Source: Candidatus Hydrogenedentes bacterium CG07_land_8_20_14_0_80_42_17 (GTDB taxonomy: Bacteria; UBA8481). From it: DNA of 37,696 bases. Location of the stretch: positions 1 through 37,696 of the forward strand of contig PEWQ01000024.1 of NCBI GenBank assembly GCA_002780065.1, given 5' to 3'. Shown in pieces: positions 23,954-32,335 of this stretch (the first letter of the stretch is position 1; every line of letters starts with the position of its first letter). The position numbers and the translations under genes were made by a program. The notes beneath the pieces are model-generated. The model worked only from the letters and a program-made list of their open reading frames with translations. It was not told where the DNA came from and did not search any database.

Positions 23954-24970
23954 TTACTCTTCGAACATGTCAGGCTTGATAATAACATCTTCAGGTATTT
24001 CTTTTGACGTTTTTTTTCCTATTAGTTTTTTGTAATCAGTCGGAGCAATTCCGGTTCCCGGCAATTTATAAGTCAACAATTCTTCAGTAATTATAGTTCC
24101 TTTTGGAATTGCCTTTTTTGAAACTATGCTTTTTCTTTTAAATGTGCGGGTTGGATCTTCATCAGAAGTTTTTTTTGCGATTAAAGGTTTGAGCGCAGAT
24201 TCGGATTCCCGAATGTGTCTCACCATCGTCGAGAATTCATCGGGTTCCAGCGAAACCATCCAGTCGTCTCCGCGCAAAGCTCTGTTCAGTGTTATATGTT
24301 TTTCAATGACCTTTGCTCCTCGAGCAACAGCCGCAACTGACGGAATAATATCGGCAGTATGATCGCAATAACCCATTACCCCGCCGAATTTTTCGTTAAT
24401 AGCATTCATACGAGTAAGGTCGGCTTCTTCTATTGGAGTAGGATACCGTGTGTTCGTGTGATAGATACACCACTCTTCGAGCCCGTTGGCGCGCATTGAT
24501 TCGAATGCCGTTTGTATTTCATCGAAGGTGGCGGAACCTGTTGAAAAGAATATGGGTTTTTTTGAAGCCGCGCATCGCTCAAGCATTGGAAGATTAGTAA
24601 TATCTCCGGAACACAGTTTTACAAAGTCTATTCCTATTTGAAGAGCTAGTTCAAGACGGTCAAAATCCTCTACATTCAAAGAAAAAGCTAATCTAAATTT
24701 ATTCGCTTCGGCTTTTAAAAGCATTAATTGTTCTGTCGTTAATTCGCAATCTTTTAAATAAGCTACTCTTGCATCATTGTAAAATGATTTGATGACATAA
24801 GAATCTATCGGAGTGTGTTGGAAGGTAACGGCATTAGCGCCGCATTCAGCCGCGATTTTAATTATCTTCAAAGCATTTTCAAAACTATCTGCATGATTGT
24901 TTCCATTTTCAGCAATGATAAAACACGGTTCGTCTTCACCGACAAGTTTCGATCCGACTTTAAATTTCAT
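23954..24970 (-). CDS. neuB: NeuB-family nonulosonate synthase, second copy
   Basis: A 338-residue synthase of the same fold as the one at 10789 but clearly diverged. It shows IIAENGNNHADSFENA, VTFQHTPIDSYVI, VKLCSGDITNLPM, STGSATFDEI, MGYCDHTAD and EKHITLNRALRGDDW, followed by a C-terminal SAF domain (KRKSIVSKKAIPKGT to LIGKKTSKEI). Differences such as FQHTP in place of LQTYQ and RGDDW in place of EGPDH suggest a different amino-sugar acceptor. SpsE-like or legionaminate synthase function is possible. It lies between the PIG-L deacetylase gene, which ends directly before it, and the SDR and wecB genes. That suggests a second, separate sugar-acid route. Confidence 0.88.
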   Translation of the reverse strand: MKFKVGSKLVGEDEPCFIIAENGNNHADSFENALKIIKIAAECGANAVTFQHTPIDSYVIKSFYNDARVAYLKDCELTTEQLMLLKAEANKFRLAFSLNVEDFDRLELALQIGIDFVKLCSGDITNLPMLERCAASKKPIFFSTGSATFDEIQTAFESMRANGLEEWCIYHTNTRYPTPIEEADLTRMNAINEKFGGVMGYCDHTADIIPSVAAVARGAKVIEKHITLNRALRGDDWMVSLEPDEFSTMVRHIRESESALKPLIAKKTSDEDPTRTFKRKSIVSKKAIPKGTIITEELLTYKLPGTGIAPTDYKKLIGKKTSKEIPEDVIIKPDMFEE

Positions 24971-25618
24971 TTATGCAAGGTATCTCACAAGCTGGAAAGC
25001 CTCAGCGTGAGCTACTCCGACCCTTTGGCCATTGTTTTTTGTTTCATTGAACCAGAACTGAAGCCAATCTTCTCCAAATTTTTTTATCTCTGCTTCGTGT
25101 GCTCGAATGGCTTTCATTTTTATTTCGATGAATTTGGAAATATCGACAAAGTAATTTGCATTGAACAGTTTTGTGTTCATGTAAAGATTGCTTTGATACA
25201 TAAAAATTCTTTGGATTTTTCTACCGGCATTCATTGTCGCTCTGCCGATTGCCTGATGGTCTTGATGAACGTCGCTATCCCAATGTGTATAGATAAGATC
25301 AATTTTATTGGAATCGATTATGCGGTTAATCTCTTCTATTAAATCGAATTCAAATTTAACCTGTTTCGTTTCTCTATTGAGACATAGCATTTCATAACCG
25401 ATAATTCGAGCAGCTTTTTTTCCTTCTCTGAGAGCAGTTTCCCGGGCTCGCATCAATTTTCCGTTGTAGTCCGTATATTTGGAATGTGTGACGATAAGAC
25501 CGATTACTTTGTCACCGTTTTTTATATGCTTTGCAAGAGTGCCTCCGCATCCGAGTTCAATGTCGTCGAAATGAGCTCCAATTGCCAGTACGTTGAGATC
25601 ATTTTTTTTCACGGTCAA
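24971..25618 (-). CDS. PIG-L/LmbE family deacetylase
   Basis: A 215-residue zinc-dependent N-deacetylase. The metal and catalytic motif AHFDD is at 15-19 (GAHFDDIELGCGG), and the second metal-binding histidine is in HQDH at 118-121, preceded by YTHWDSD. Members deacetylate GlcNAc-containing lipids, mycothiol or bacillithiol precursors and nucleotide sugars. Because the NeuB copy starts immediately after its stop, it probably removes an acetyl group from an amino-sugar intermediate or product of that route. The ATG at 25618 overlaps a GTTTGACCGTG stretch with a GGAGGTT RBS just upstream. Confidence 0.88.
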   Translation of the reverse strand: MTVKKNDLNVLAIGAHFDDIELGCGGTLAKHIKNGDKVIGLIVTHSKYTDYNGKLMRARETALREGKKAARIIGYEMLCLNRETKQVKFEFDLIEEINRIIDSNKIDLIYTHWDSDVHQDHQAIGRATMNAGRKIQRIFMYQSNLYMNTKLFNANYFVDISKFIEIKMKAIRAHEAEIKKFGEDWLQFWFNETKNNGQRVGVAHAEAFQLVRYLA

Positions 25619-25668
25619 ACCTCCGTCTCTAGGTGTTACAGAGTGTAGTAATACAATAATTTAAAATC

Positions 25669-26817
25669 TTATTCCTGCGGTCGGAAAATAGAACTTCCAA
25701 TATGCGCTAAGTTTATTATTTTAACATTGATACTGCCATATTTTTTATTGAATGATTCTTTGACATTATTTGAAACTAATATATTTCTACCATGCGGATA
25801 TTTTTTTCGGAACACTATTAAATTTTTCGGATCAAAGTTATTATAATCCCATTTGCATTCAATTGCAGTTAACGATTTATTTTTTTCTAATTTTATAAAA
25901 TCAATTTCATGACCTATTTTGTCACGCCAGTAATATAGCTTGAGTGATTGAGAATATGCAATAAGTTCGCTGATTACCAAATGTTCAAAGAGTATTACTT
26001 TATCTTCATTATGAAGCTCATTCCATCCTTTGTAATATGCTACGAAACCTGTATCAAAAGCATACACTTTAGGCGCTGATATTATCTCTGATGATTTTTT
26101 TGTAGAATACGGACGGACAATATGAACAATCAATGTATTTTCTAGTATAGCGAGATAGTTAGCAATAGTAGTACGACTTACCTCACATGGTGTAGAAAAC
26201 TTATTAGCTTCAAAAATTCCGCCGCTCTTCGTAAATAATAGTTCAATGAAACGCTGAAACGAATTCTTCTGCTGAAGCCGAAAGAGTTCTTGTATATCTT
26301 TTGCCCAGAAAGAATCCAACCATTCCTGATAATCTGAATCAGTAATTCCTTTACTGAGGAAAAACGGAGGCAGACCTCCTTTAAGTAATCGATATTCTAA
26401 ATTATTATTTTTAAAATCAACCAAATCGTTTGAAATCATAGGTGTCAACCAGAGATTCTTTTTTCTACCGGTTAAAGTATCCTTAAATTTTTTAGAAGCA
26501 CCAAGCGTTGATGAACCTGTAGCAATAATTTTTGTTTGAGGATAATAATCTGCCGCTATTTTTAATATTTCAGAGGGATTAGATAAGCGATGAATTTCGT
26601 CAATAACCACTTTTTTACCTTTTATATGATCTAAGAATAGTTCGGGGTCTTGCATCCTTATTCGTATTCTAGGAAGTTCACAATCAAAATATTCGACGCC
26701 GGAAATGCTTTTGCAGAGATAAGTCTTTCCTACTCTTCTAACCCCCGCAAGCCATATAATGTTTTTTTCTTTCCAATATTTATTTACTAATTTCAACCAA
26801 AATGTTCTTTTTACCAT
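25669..26817 (-). CDS. AAA-type ATPase with DUF4143 nuclease-like domain
   Basis: A protein of 382 residues from the ATG at 26817. It has a Walker A in AGVRRVGKTYLC, a Walker B in KKVVIDEIHRL, and a sensor-like TGSSTLG. The C-terminal DUF4143 part has a winged-helix-like stretch (TIANYLAILENTLIV) and a restriction-endonuclease-type core, GHEIDFI followed by AIECKW. The family (COG1373) is widespread and mobile in bacteria and archaea, and its function is unknown; roles in defence or toxin-antitoxin behaviour have been proposed. An earlier in-frame ATG at 26865 lies inside a perfect inverted repeat, so I prefer the internal start. It looks like an insertion into the glycan locus. Confidence 0.85.
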   Translation of the reverse strand: MVKRTFWLKLVNKYWKEKNIIWLAGVRRVGKTYLCKSISGVEYFDCELPRIRIRMQDPELFLDHIKGKKVVIDEIHRLSNPSEILKIAADYYPQTKIIATGSSTLGASKKFKDTLTGRKKNLWLTPMISNDLVDFKNNNLEYRLLKGGLPPFFLSKGITDSDYQEWLDSFWAKDIQELFRLQQKNSFQRFIELLFTKSGGIFEANKFSTPCEVSRTTIANYLAILENTLIVHIVRPYSTKKSSEIISAPKVYAFDTGFVAYYKGWNELHNEDKVILFEHLVISELIAYSQSLKLYYWRDKIGHEIDFIKLEKNKSLTAIECKWDYNNFDPKNLIVFRKKYPHGRNILVSNNVKESFNKKYGSINVKIINLAHIGSSIFRPQE

Positions 26818-26839
26818 ATTATATCTTATAGCATAAAGT

Positions 26840-26873
26840 TTTACTAAATGCAACTCTGTTTGCATTTAGTAAA
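26840..26873. promoter_or_regulatory. Perfect 14-bp inverted repeat at the ATPase gene start (operator-like)
   Basis: TTTACTAAATGCAA at 26840-26853 and TTGCATTTAGTAAA at 26860-26873 are exact reverse complements with a six-base spacer (26854-26859). They lie 22 bases before the preferred ATG of the DUF4143 ATPase. The size and symmetry fit a dimeric-protein operator; it could also be a site recognised by the ATPase itself, or a trace of mobility. Confidence 0.6.
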
Positions 26874-26926
26874 TATAATACTAGAGCTTTTGAAAGACGC
26901 ATTTCTTAGTAATGAGATTGGCTCTA

Positions 26927-28954
26927 TCAAACCCTTTCTACTTTTTCCCGCCAAATTCTTGTCATATCTGTCTTCATGAGTATCCGGCCTATTCCTGTCG
27001 GAGTCGCGCCGAAGCGTTCGATATACTCGTCTGCGATTCGCATTTGTTCTTCGGTAAACGAAAATTTGAATCTTTGCGGAAAATTAAATTTGAAAGCTTT
27101 AATCTTATTTTCATTGCCTCTTTGATACCAAGCGGCTATATCGTAATTCAATTCAATCTCGGGATTATCTAAATTTCTCTTCTCACCCCAGATGTTGTAA
27201 ACCCTTGCGGCGCAGAAACGATGCAGTTGATCAATAACTTCGTGAGGAATGCTTAGAATTTTTTTTGCAGTAGCGAATACAAAATTACACCATTCAGTCA
27301 TTATGAGATTTGACATAGCTACATGTGTCTGGATTAAATTCGCACCTAATTCTCCTGAAAGCAATTTATTGTAGTTCTCTTCTTTTTTTATGTAATCGAG
27401 AAGTTCTTCTTTCGAAGCCCATAATTCCTCTTTAGTTTTCTGATTAAACGAAGCGACAATCTTTTTAATTTCGTCTGAAGCCGAATCAATTTCTTCAACT
27501 AAAGCCATAAAAAGTGGGAAGGTGGATAAATTTTGTTCACGGAGAAATTTAAACAAAGGTCCGAACGGTTTTCCGTTATTTACTGCGTTTACAATCAGGT
27601 GGAAGAGTCTCAACTTAAGATAGTCTTCAAATGAAAGAGAGTTTGTTGATGTGACAACCTCTTCAATTTCTACTGAAATAATTCCATCAGAAAGCTTTCC
27701 AAAGTCGCGAGGCAGAATTCTAAAGTGTGAGTGAATACCATATTTATTTCTCATTCGTTCGGTTGAAAGCTCAGTTCCTTCCAGCAACATGCAGGTATAG
27801 GTAGTCACTTGATCAACTCCAAGATCGATTATTTTTGAGATCGACTCGATATGACTGCTGAAATCTTCTTCAGGGAGTCCGAGAATTAATTCGGAGATAG
27901 TTGTTATTCCTTCCCGTTCGCATTCGTCTTTAATATTCATCATAATAGAAAAGTCTATGTTGTCGCGCTTTATTGCCTTTAAAACTTTCGAATCCATGGA
28001 TTGAACAGAAAGCCAGAGTTTCATCGAGCCTTCAAGCATCTTCACAGCTTCTGCGACCTGTTCTTTTTTATTTTTTCCGGCGGATGCAAAAATAAATTTC
28101 GGATATCCGGATCTTTTTTTTATATCGGCAATATGCCTGCAGATATCGAGGTCGCGGTCGTACATACCAAAATTCGGATCTGCAATAAGAAGATTCGATA
28201 CACGGTTTCCGACGTGTGCGGCAATGTAATCCAACTCTTCAAGAACTCTATCGAGCTCGAAGAAACGAACGTGAGAAATATCCGGATGCCCTTCATGACA
28301 ATATGCGCACGTGAAAGGACATCCTCTATTGGTTTCAATCATGGGACTGAGACGATTGTCGAAGAAAGGATCGAGAAGTCCTGCAAGATAAGGAGAAGGA
28401 ATTTCATTCAGATTTTTTCGAAGAAGTATTGCAGAGCCTTCAATGATTTCATTCTCTTCATTTCGAAATATTGTTCCAGGCAAAGATGTTTCAAATACTT
28501 GTCTTCTTTCCAGTCCGTTTGAAAGAACTCTTTCGAGTATAAGCGAAAATGACTCTTCACCTTCGAGAATAACATGCGCATCGATCTCGGGATTTTCTTT
28601 CATAAACTGAATTCTCTTTTTTTGCTCATGTGAAATGTTAGGTCCGCCCATAATTTTTAATGTGCGTTGAGAAATATTTGAGACAAGTTTGAAAAATTCT
28701 ATTCCAATGTTTCTATTCCACGGATAATTGCTCATTCCTAAAATATCAGGAGGGTTTTTTCTGATTGCATCTTCAAGTTCTTCGATATATTTGAAGAGTT
28801 TCATTTCGATATTTTTTCCGAAACGCTTATTTGCGTAAGAAGCTACGAGCCCAATATTGAGCGGATAAGCTTCAGTAGCGAGTGATAGAGTTGTGTAAGT
28901 AAGATCAGCGAGAAAAATTCGCAAAGGTTTCGAGCGCATAAAAAAAAGTGTCAT
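26927..28954 (-). CDS. Radical SAM protein with N-terminal B12-binding-type domain
   Basis: A 675-residue protein. Residues about 8-180 form a cobalamin-binding-like fold (YPLNIGLVASYANKRFG, PPDILGMSNYPWN, KIMGGPNISHE, EGEESFSLIL) without the DxHxxG motif. The radical SAM core has Cys212, Cys216 and Cys219 (RGCPFTCAYCHEG), followed by FIFASAGKN, LSVQSMDSKVL and ELILGLPEE. The last 250 residues are a helical extension without a known domain. Such proteins methylate or rearrange unreactive carbons and several occur in polysaccharide loci. The start is uncertain: the ATG at 28954 lies in a hairpin, and the ATG at 28939 would remove five residues. Neither has a clear RBS. Confidence 0.85.
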   Translation of the reverse strand: MTLFFMRSKPLRIFLADLTYTTLSLATEAYPLNIGLVASYANKRFGKNIEMKLFKYIEELEDAIRKNPPDILGMSNYPWNRNIGIEFFKLVSNISQRTLKIMGGPNISHEQKKRIQFMKENPEIDAHVILEGEESFSLILERVLSNGLERRQVFETSLPGTIFRNEENEIIEGSAILLRKNLNEIPSPYLAGLLDPFFDNRLSPMIETNRGCPFTCAYCHEGHPDISHVRFFELDRVLEELDYIAAHVGNRVSNLLIADPNFGMYDRDLDICRHIADIKKRSGYPKFIFASAGKNKKEQVAEAVKMLEGSMKLWLSVQSMDSKVLKAIKRDNIDFSIMMNIKDECEREGITTISELILGLPEEDFSSHIESISKIIDLGVDQVTTYTCMLLEGTELSTERMRNKYGIHSHFRILPRDFGKLSDGIISVEIEEVVTSTNSLSFEDYLKLRLFHLIVNAVNNGKPFGPLFKFLREQNLSTFPLFMALVEEIDSASDEIKKIVASFNQKTKEELWASKEELLDYIKKEENYNKLLSGELGANLIQTHVAMSNLIMTEWCNFVFATAKKILSIPHEVIDQLHRFCAARVYNIWGEKRNLDNPEIELNYDIAAWYQRGNENKIKAFKFNFPQRFKFSFTEEQMRIADEYIERFGATPTGIGRILMKTDMTRIWREKVERV

Positions 28955-28973
28955 ATTGATACATTGACACTTT
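28945..28973. promoter_or_regulatory. Perfect 9-bp inverted repeat in the divergent intergenic region
   Basis: AAAGTGTCA at 28945-28953 and TGACACTTT at 28965-28973 are exact reverse complements separated by 11 bases. Read on the minus strand, the hairpin is followed directly by a T run and then the ATG at 28939, like an intrinsic terminator or attenuator. As double-stranded DNA it could be an operator between the divergent radical SAM and carbamoyltransferase genes. Confidence 0.45.
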
Positions 28974-29025
28974 CGATAATTTTATTTAAGGATAGTAGTT
29001 TGCGGTACGTGGTGCAATATTATTC

Positions 29026-29052
29026 TTGGTGAGTTATGAGTTTCAGTATAAA
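29026..29052 (+). promoter_or_regulatory. Candidate promoter for the carbamoyltransferase operon
   Basis: TTGGTG at 29026-29031 and TATAAA at 29047-29052 are 15 bases apart, and the ATG follows only nine bases later. If used, the transcript would be leaderless or nearly so, consistent with the lack of a Shine-Dalgarno before 29062. Visual match only. Confidence 0.25.
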
Positions 29053-29061
29053 TTTCTAGAC

Positions 29062-30831
29062 ATGTATATTCTTGGCGTTGTTGAAGGACATAATTCTAGC
29101 GCGGCATTACTTCATGACGGTGATCTTGTAGCGGTATGTTTTGAAGAGCGACTAACTCGGCTTAAAAATGAGTTTGGTTATCCGATTCGATCTATTGAAT
29201 GGTGCATGAAATATGCCGGTATAACTCCGGAAGAAATCGATTCAGTCGCTATGGTGACGGAGAATCTTCCGTTTGCTCAGATTGCCGTCAAGCGCGAAGC
29301 AACATTTGACGTTGCAGATTACATTCGTGAGCAGGAAGAATTTTGGAAGCCTTACTTAATTGAAAAGAAAAAAGTAAATTATCTCGATATCTTCAAGGAT
29401 AAAATCAGACTGCATGAATTACCGTATTGCACGAACGACATGAAATTAGATCGGACAAGTTTCGAAGAATTTCGCGAAATCAGAAAAGAAATCTTTCGGA
29501 CTCATTTAAAAAAACGCGACGACCAACTTCATATAGTGAATCATCACCTTGCTCATTCGTTTTATGCAATTTTTTCTAAACCGACTTCAGATAGGCCGCT
29601 TTTAGTTCTCGCTTCAGATGGGTATGGAGATGATTGCAGCGCTTCTGTTGGAATTTGGCGGAAGAACAAATTCGAATTCATATCAAAGTCAGTAGGAAGC
29701 GGAATCGGTCGTATCTATCGTTATGCGACGCTTTTATTAGGAATGAGGCCTGGAGTCGATGAATACAAAATGATGGGGCTGGCTCCTTACGCAAAAGAAT
29801 ACCGATGGCGCAAGGTTTGCGATGCGATGAGACCGTATCTTAAAGTAATTGGAATGAAGATTGATTATACGAACCCGGATCCGGAAATATACTTTTCATT
29901 GAAGGAGAGGTTGAAGGCATTTCGATTCGATGAAATTGCAGCAGGAGTTCAGAATTGGAGTGAGGATATTTCGGTTGAGTGGGTTCGAAATTGCATTTCA
30001 GCAACGGAAATTCGAGACATTGTATATTCGGGTGGAGTTTCTATGAATGTGAAGATAAATAAACGCATTATGGAGATGCCTGAAGTTAATTCCATTTTTA
30101 TCGGGCCGTCCGGCGGAGACGAATCGCTTTCAATAGGCGCGGCATGGGCGCTCTGGCATCAAATGAAGCCTTCTATTCCGATTAAACCTCTTTCGAATAC
30201 TTATCTTGGACCGGCATATTCGAAAGAAGAATGCGTGAGAGCTATCAGAGAAGAGTTAGACGAAAGTTATATAGTTAAAGAAAATGCTTCGGATGATGAT
30301 GTAGTTGATTTACTAGAAAATGGTTTTGTCGTAGCGCGAGCTGCCGGAAGGATGGAGTATGGAGCGCGGGCGCTTGGGAATAGATCGATACTTGCGCGTC
30401 CGGATGATCCTATGATGATTCGAAGAATTAACAATCAGGTTAAGAACAGAGATTTCTGGATGCCTTTTGCGCCTGTGATACTTCAAGAATATTCCGAACT
30501 CTATCTTGTGAATCCAAAATCTTTGCCTTCGCCTTATATGACGCTTGCGTTTGATTCAAAACCTTTAGCGAGAAAACATTTGCGCGCGGCGCTTCATCCT
30601 GCGGATGATACTATGCGCGCTCAAATTCTTACGCGTGACGACAATCCGAAGCTTCACGCGCTTGTGACTCGATTTGCCGAACGAACAAGCATTGGAGGGC
30701 TCCTGAATACTTCTTTCAATTTGCACGGAGAACCGATTTGTTGCTCTCCCCAAGATTCTTTGCGCACTTTAAAAAATTCAGGACTAGATGCTGTTTTACT
30801 TGAAAATTTTTTGATAAGGAGAAAGAAATAA
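29062..30831 (+). CDS. NodU/CmcH-family carbamoyltransferase
   Basis: A 589-residue enzyme of the NodU/CmcH family, which transfers a carbamoyl group from carbamoyl phosphate to a sugar or antibiotic hydroxyl through a carbamoyl-adenylate. The N-terminus MYILGVVEGHNSSAALLHDG, the HHLAHSFYA metal-binding block, ASDGYGDDCSASVG, SGGVSMNVKIN and GPSGGDESLSIGAAW mark the Kae1-like domain. The C-terminal domain has EYGARALGNRSIL and LLNTSFNLHGEP. A TTG at 29026 would extend the frame by 12 residues, but the family N-terminus begins at the ATG 29062. It heads the plus-strand group of modifying enzymes and probably carbamoylates a sugar of the surface glycan. Confidence 0.9.
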   Translation: MYILGVVEGHNSSAALLHDGDLVAVCFEERLTRLKNEFGYPIRSIEWCMKYAGITPEEIDSVAMVTENLPFAQIAVKREATFDVADYIREQEEFWKPYLIEKKKVNYLDIFKDKIRLHELPYCTNDMKLDRTSFEEFREIRKEIFRTHLKKRDDQLHIVNHHLAHSFYAIFSKPTSDRPLLVLASDGYGDDCSASVGIWRKNKFEFISKSVGSGIGRIYRYATLLLGMRPGVDEYKMMGLAPYAKEYRWRKVCDAMRPYLKVIGMKIDYTNPDPEIYFSLKERLKAFRFDEIAAGVQNWSEDISVEWVRNCISATEIRDIVYSGGVSMNVKINKRIMEMPEVNSIFIGPSGGDESLSIGAAWALWHQMKPSIPIKPLSNTYLGPAYSKEECVRAIREELDESYIVKENASDDDVVDLLENGFVVARAAGRMEYGARALGNRSILARPDDPMMIRRINNQVKNRDFWMPFAPVILQEYSELYLVNPKSLPSPYMTLAFDSKPLARKHLRAALHPADDTMRAQILTRDDNPKLHALVTRFAERTSIGGLLNTSFNLHGEPICCSPQDSLRTLKNSGLDAVLLENFLIRRKK

Positions 30832-31554
30832 ATGAGGCTGATATCTGCTAGGCTTAAATATCGTTTGTTAAACCTTTGTGCTTCGATAATTGTGCGCATC
30901 GCACGATTCATCTCTATTTCCTATACTAACTTATGGGGTTCATTTCGTTTGCCGTGGTTTGATCATAGATTCGATTGGCTTTGCGGCCCTGACTATTGGG
31001 TATGGAATGAGCGTGGTATTTATGGGGCAAAGCTTATTAGAGATGGCGACAAAGTTTTAGATATATGTTGTGGAGACGGTATTTACTCAGGACTTTATTA
31101 CAGCATGTTTGCCGGACTAGTTCATGCTATAGACAGAAATGAGGAAGGGCTTAATCTTGCAAGGAAACGTTATTCAAGGGAAAATGTGAAATTCTTTAAA
31201 GTCGACATTACTAAAGAAGATTTTCCGTTAAAAAATTATGATGTAATATTTATGTTTGCCGCTATAGAACACTTTTCCATCGAAGATGGAACAGATATTT
31301 TGGGGCGAATAGCAAGTGCGCTCTCTATTTCTTCCAACGGATGCTTCATAGGGTCAACTCCAATTTTTATCGAAGCAACAGGACATGGTCATCCTGAACA
31401 TGTCAATGAATTTACTTCAATAGAAGAACTAAAAAACTTTCTGTCACCTCATTTTGCAGAGATTGAATTCTGGAGTTCAAAGTGGGGAAAAAGCGAAAGA
31501 AAAGATACGTATTTTTTGTGCAGGAAACCGATATCACATGAAAAAAAGGATTAG
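30832..31554 (+). CDS. Class I SAM-dependent methyltransferase
   Basis: A 240-residue protein. A basic, hydrophobic N-terminus (about 1-35) might associate with the membrane. SAM motif I is KVLDICCGDGIYSG, followed by VHAIDRNEEGLNLARKRY and a VKFFKVDITKEDFP strand, then MFAAIEHFS. It probably methylates a glycan intermediate; the acceptor is unknown. The ATG is immediately adjacent to the carbamoyltransferase stop and is preceded by AGGAGAAAG within that gene, so the two are co-translated. Confidence 0.85.
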   Translation: MRLISARLKYRLLNLCASIIVRIARFISISYTNLWGSFRLPWFDHRFDWLCGPDYWVWNERGIYGAKLIRDGDKVLDICCGDGIYSGLYYSMFAGLVHAIDRNEEGLNLARKRYSRENVKFFKVDITKEDFPLKNYDVIFMFAAIEHFSIEDGTDILGRIASALSISSNGCFIGSTPIFIEATGHGHPEHVNEFTSIEELKNFLSPHFAEIEFWSSKWGKSERKDTYFLCRKPISHEKKD

Positions 31555-31567
31555 TAGGTGAGTAGTT

Positions 31568-32332
31568 ATGCAGAATTATAAGATGGATAATTCTGAACGA
31601 ACGCGGTTACTTTCTCTTCCCCGTTATCAGGCTGGAGAGACAGCTATTTTGGGCAGAAAAACTTTTTTTACTGATGCGGCATCTGCCGTCTCTACTTTTG
31701 ACTCTGTATTCGAAGAAGAGGTTTATTGCTTCGAATCGGATTCTTCTTCGCCTTTGATTATCGACGGTGGAGCTAATATTGGATTAAGTGTTTTTTATTT
31801 TAAGACACTTTTTCCGAACTCAAGAATAATCGCATTTGAGCCCGACCCAATGCTTTTCAAAACACTAAGCAAAAATGTTGAAGTGTGGAATTTACAAAAC
31901 GTTTTATTTTTTGATAAAGCATTGTGGAGTGAAGAGACTGAGATTGAATTCTGGCACGAGGGTGCGGATGGCGGCAGAGCTATTGATATTCCTGACGTGA
32001 GGAAAGCCATTAAAGTAAAGACCTCAATTCTGTCGAAATATCTTGAAACAAAAGTGGATTTTTTGAAGCTGGATATTGAAGGTTCGGAATATGAAGTTCT
32101 AGCAGAATCGGAAAAAAAGTTAAAGAATGCAGAACGGATTTATATTGAATATCATTCGTTCAAAGATAAGCCTCAGAAACTTGGAGAGATACTTTCGATA
32201 CTTCAAAAAAATTCATTCAGATATTCTATAAGAGAGCACGGTGCAACATCCAGACAGCCGTTTATTCAACGAAGAGAGTATCTTGGGATCGATTTGCTTC
32301 TTCATATTTTTGCGTACAAGGAGTCGAGGTGA
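31568..32332 (+). CDS. FkbM-family methyltransferase (first of a tandem pair)
   Basis: A 254-residue FkbM-type O-methyltransferase. Motif I is IIDGGANIGLS at 64-74, then FEPDP at 90-94, and DFLKLDIEGSEYEVL carries the characteristic KxDxEGxE motif. The family methylates hydroxyls of sugars and polyketides. It begins 13 bases after the preceding methyltransferase gene, with GGTGAG upstream, and the next FkbM gene starts three bases after its stop. Substrate unknown; glycan methylation is inferred from context. Confidence 0.88.
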   Translation: MQNYKMDNSERTRLLSLPRYQAGETAILGRKTFFTDAASAVSTFDSVFEEEVYCFESDSSSPLIIDGGANIGLSVFYFKTLFPNSRIIAFEPDPMLFKTLSKNVEVWNLQNVLFFDKALWSEETEIEFWHEGADGGRAIDIPDVRKAIKVKTSILSKYLETKVDFLKLDIEGSEYEVLAESEKKLKNAERIYIEYHSFKDKPQKLGEILSILQKNSFRYSIREHGATSRQPFIQRREYLGIDLLLHIFAYKESR

Positions 32333-32335
32333 TAA

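Noticed and set aside
24815-25342. 175-residue frame on the plus strand
   Set aside because: It is antisense across the NeuB and PIG-L genes, both of which have clear motifs.
26818-26865. ATPase start at ATG 26865
   Set aside because: That ATG and the next codons are made of the perfect inverted repeat. The ATG at 26817 precedes the conserved N-terminal region.
28001-28522. 173-residue frame on the plus strand
   Set aside because: It is antisense to the well-supported B12/radical SAM gene and has no family-like sequence.
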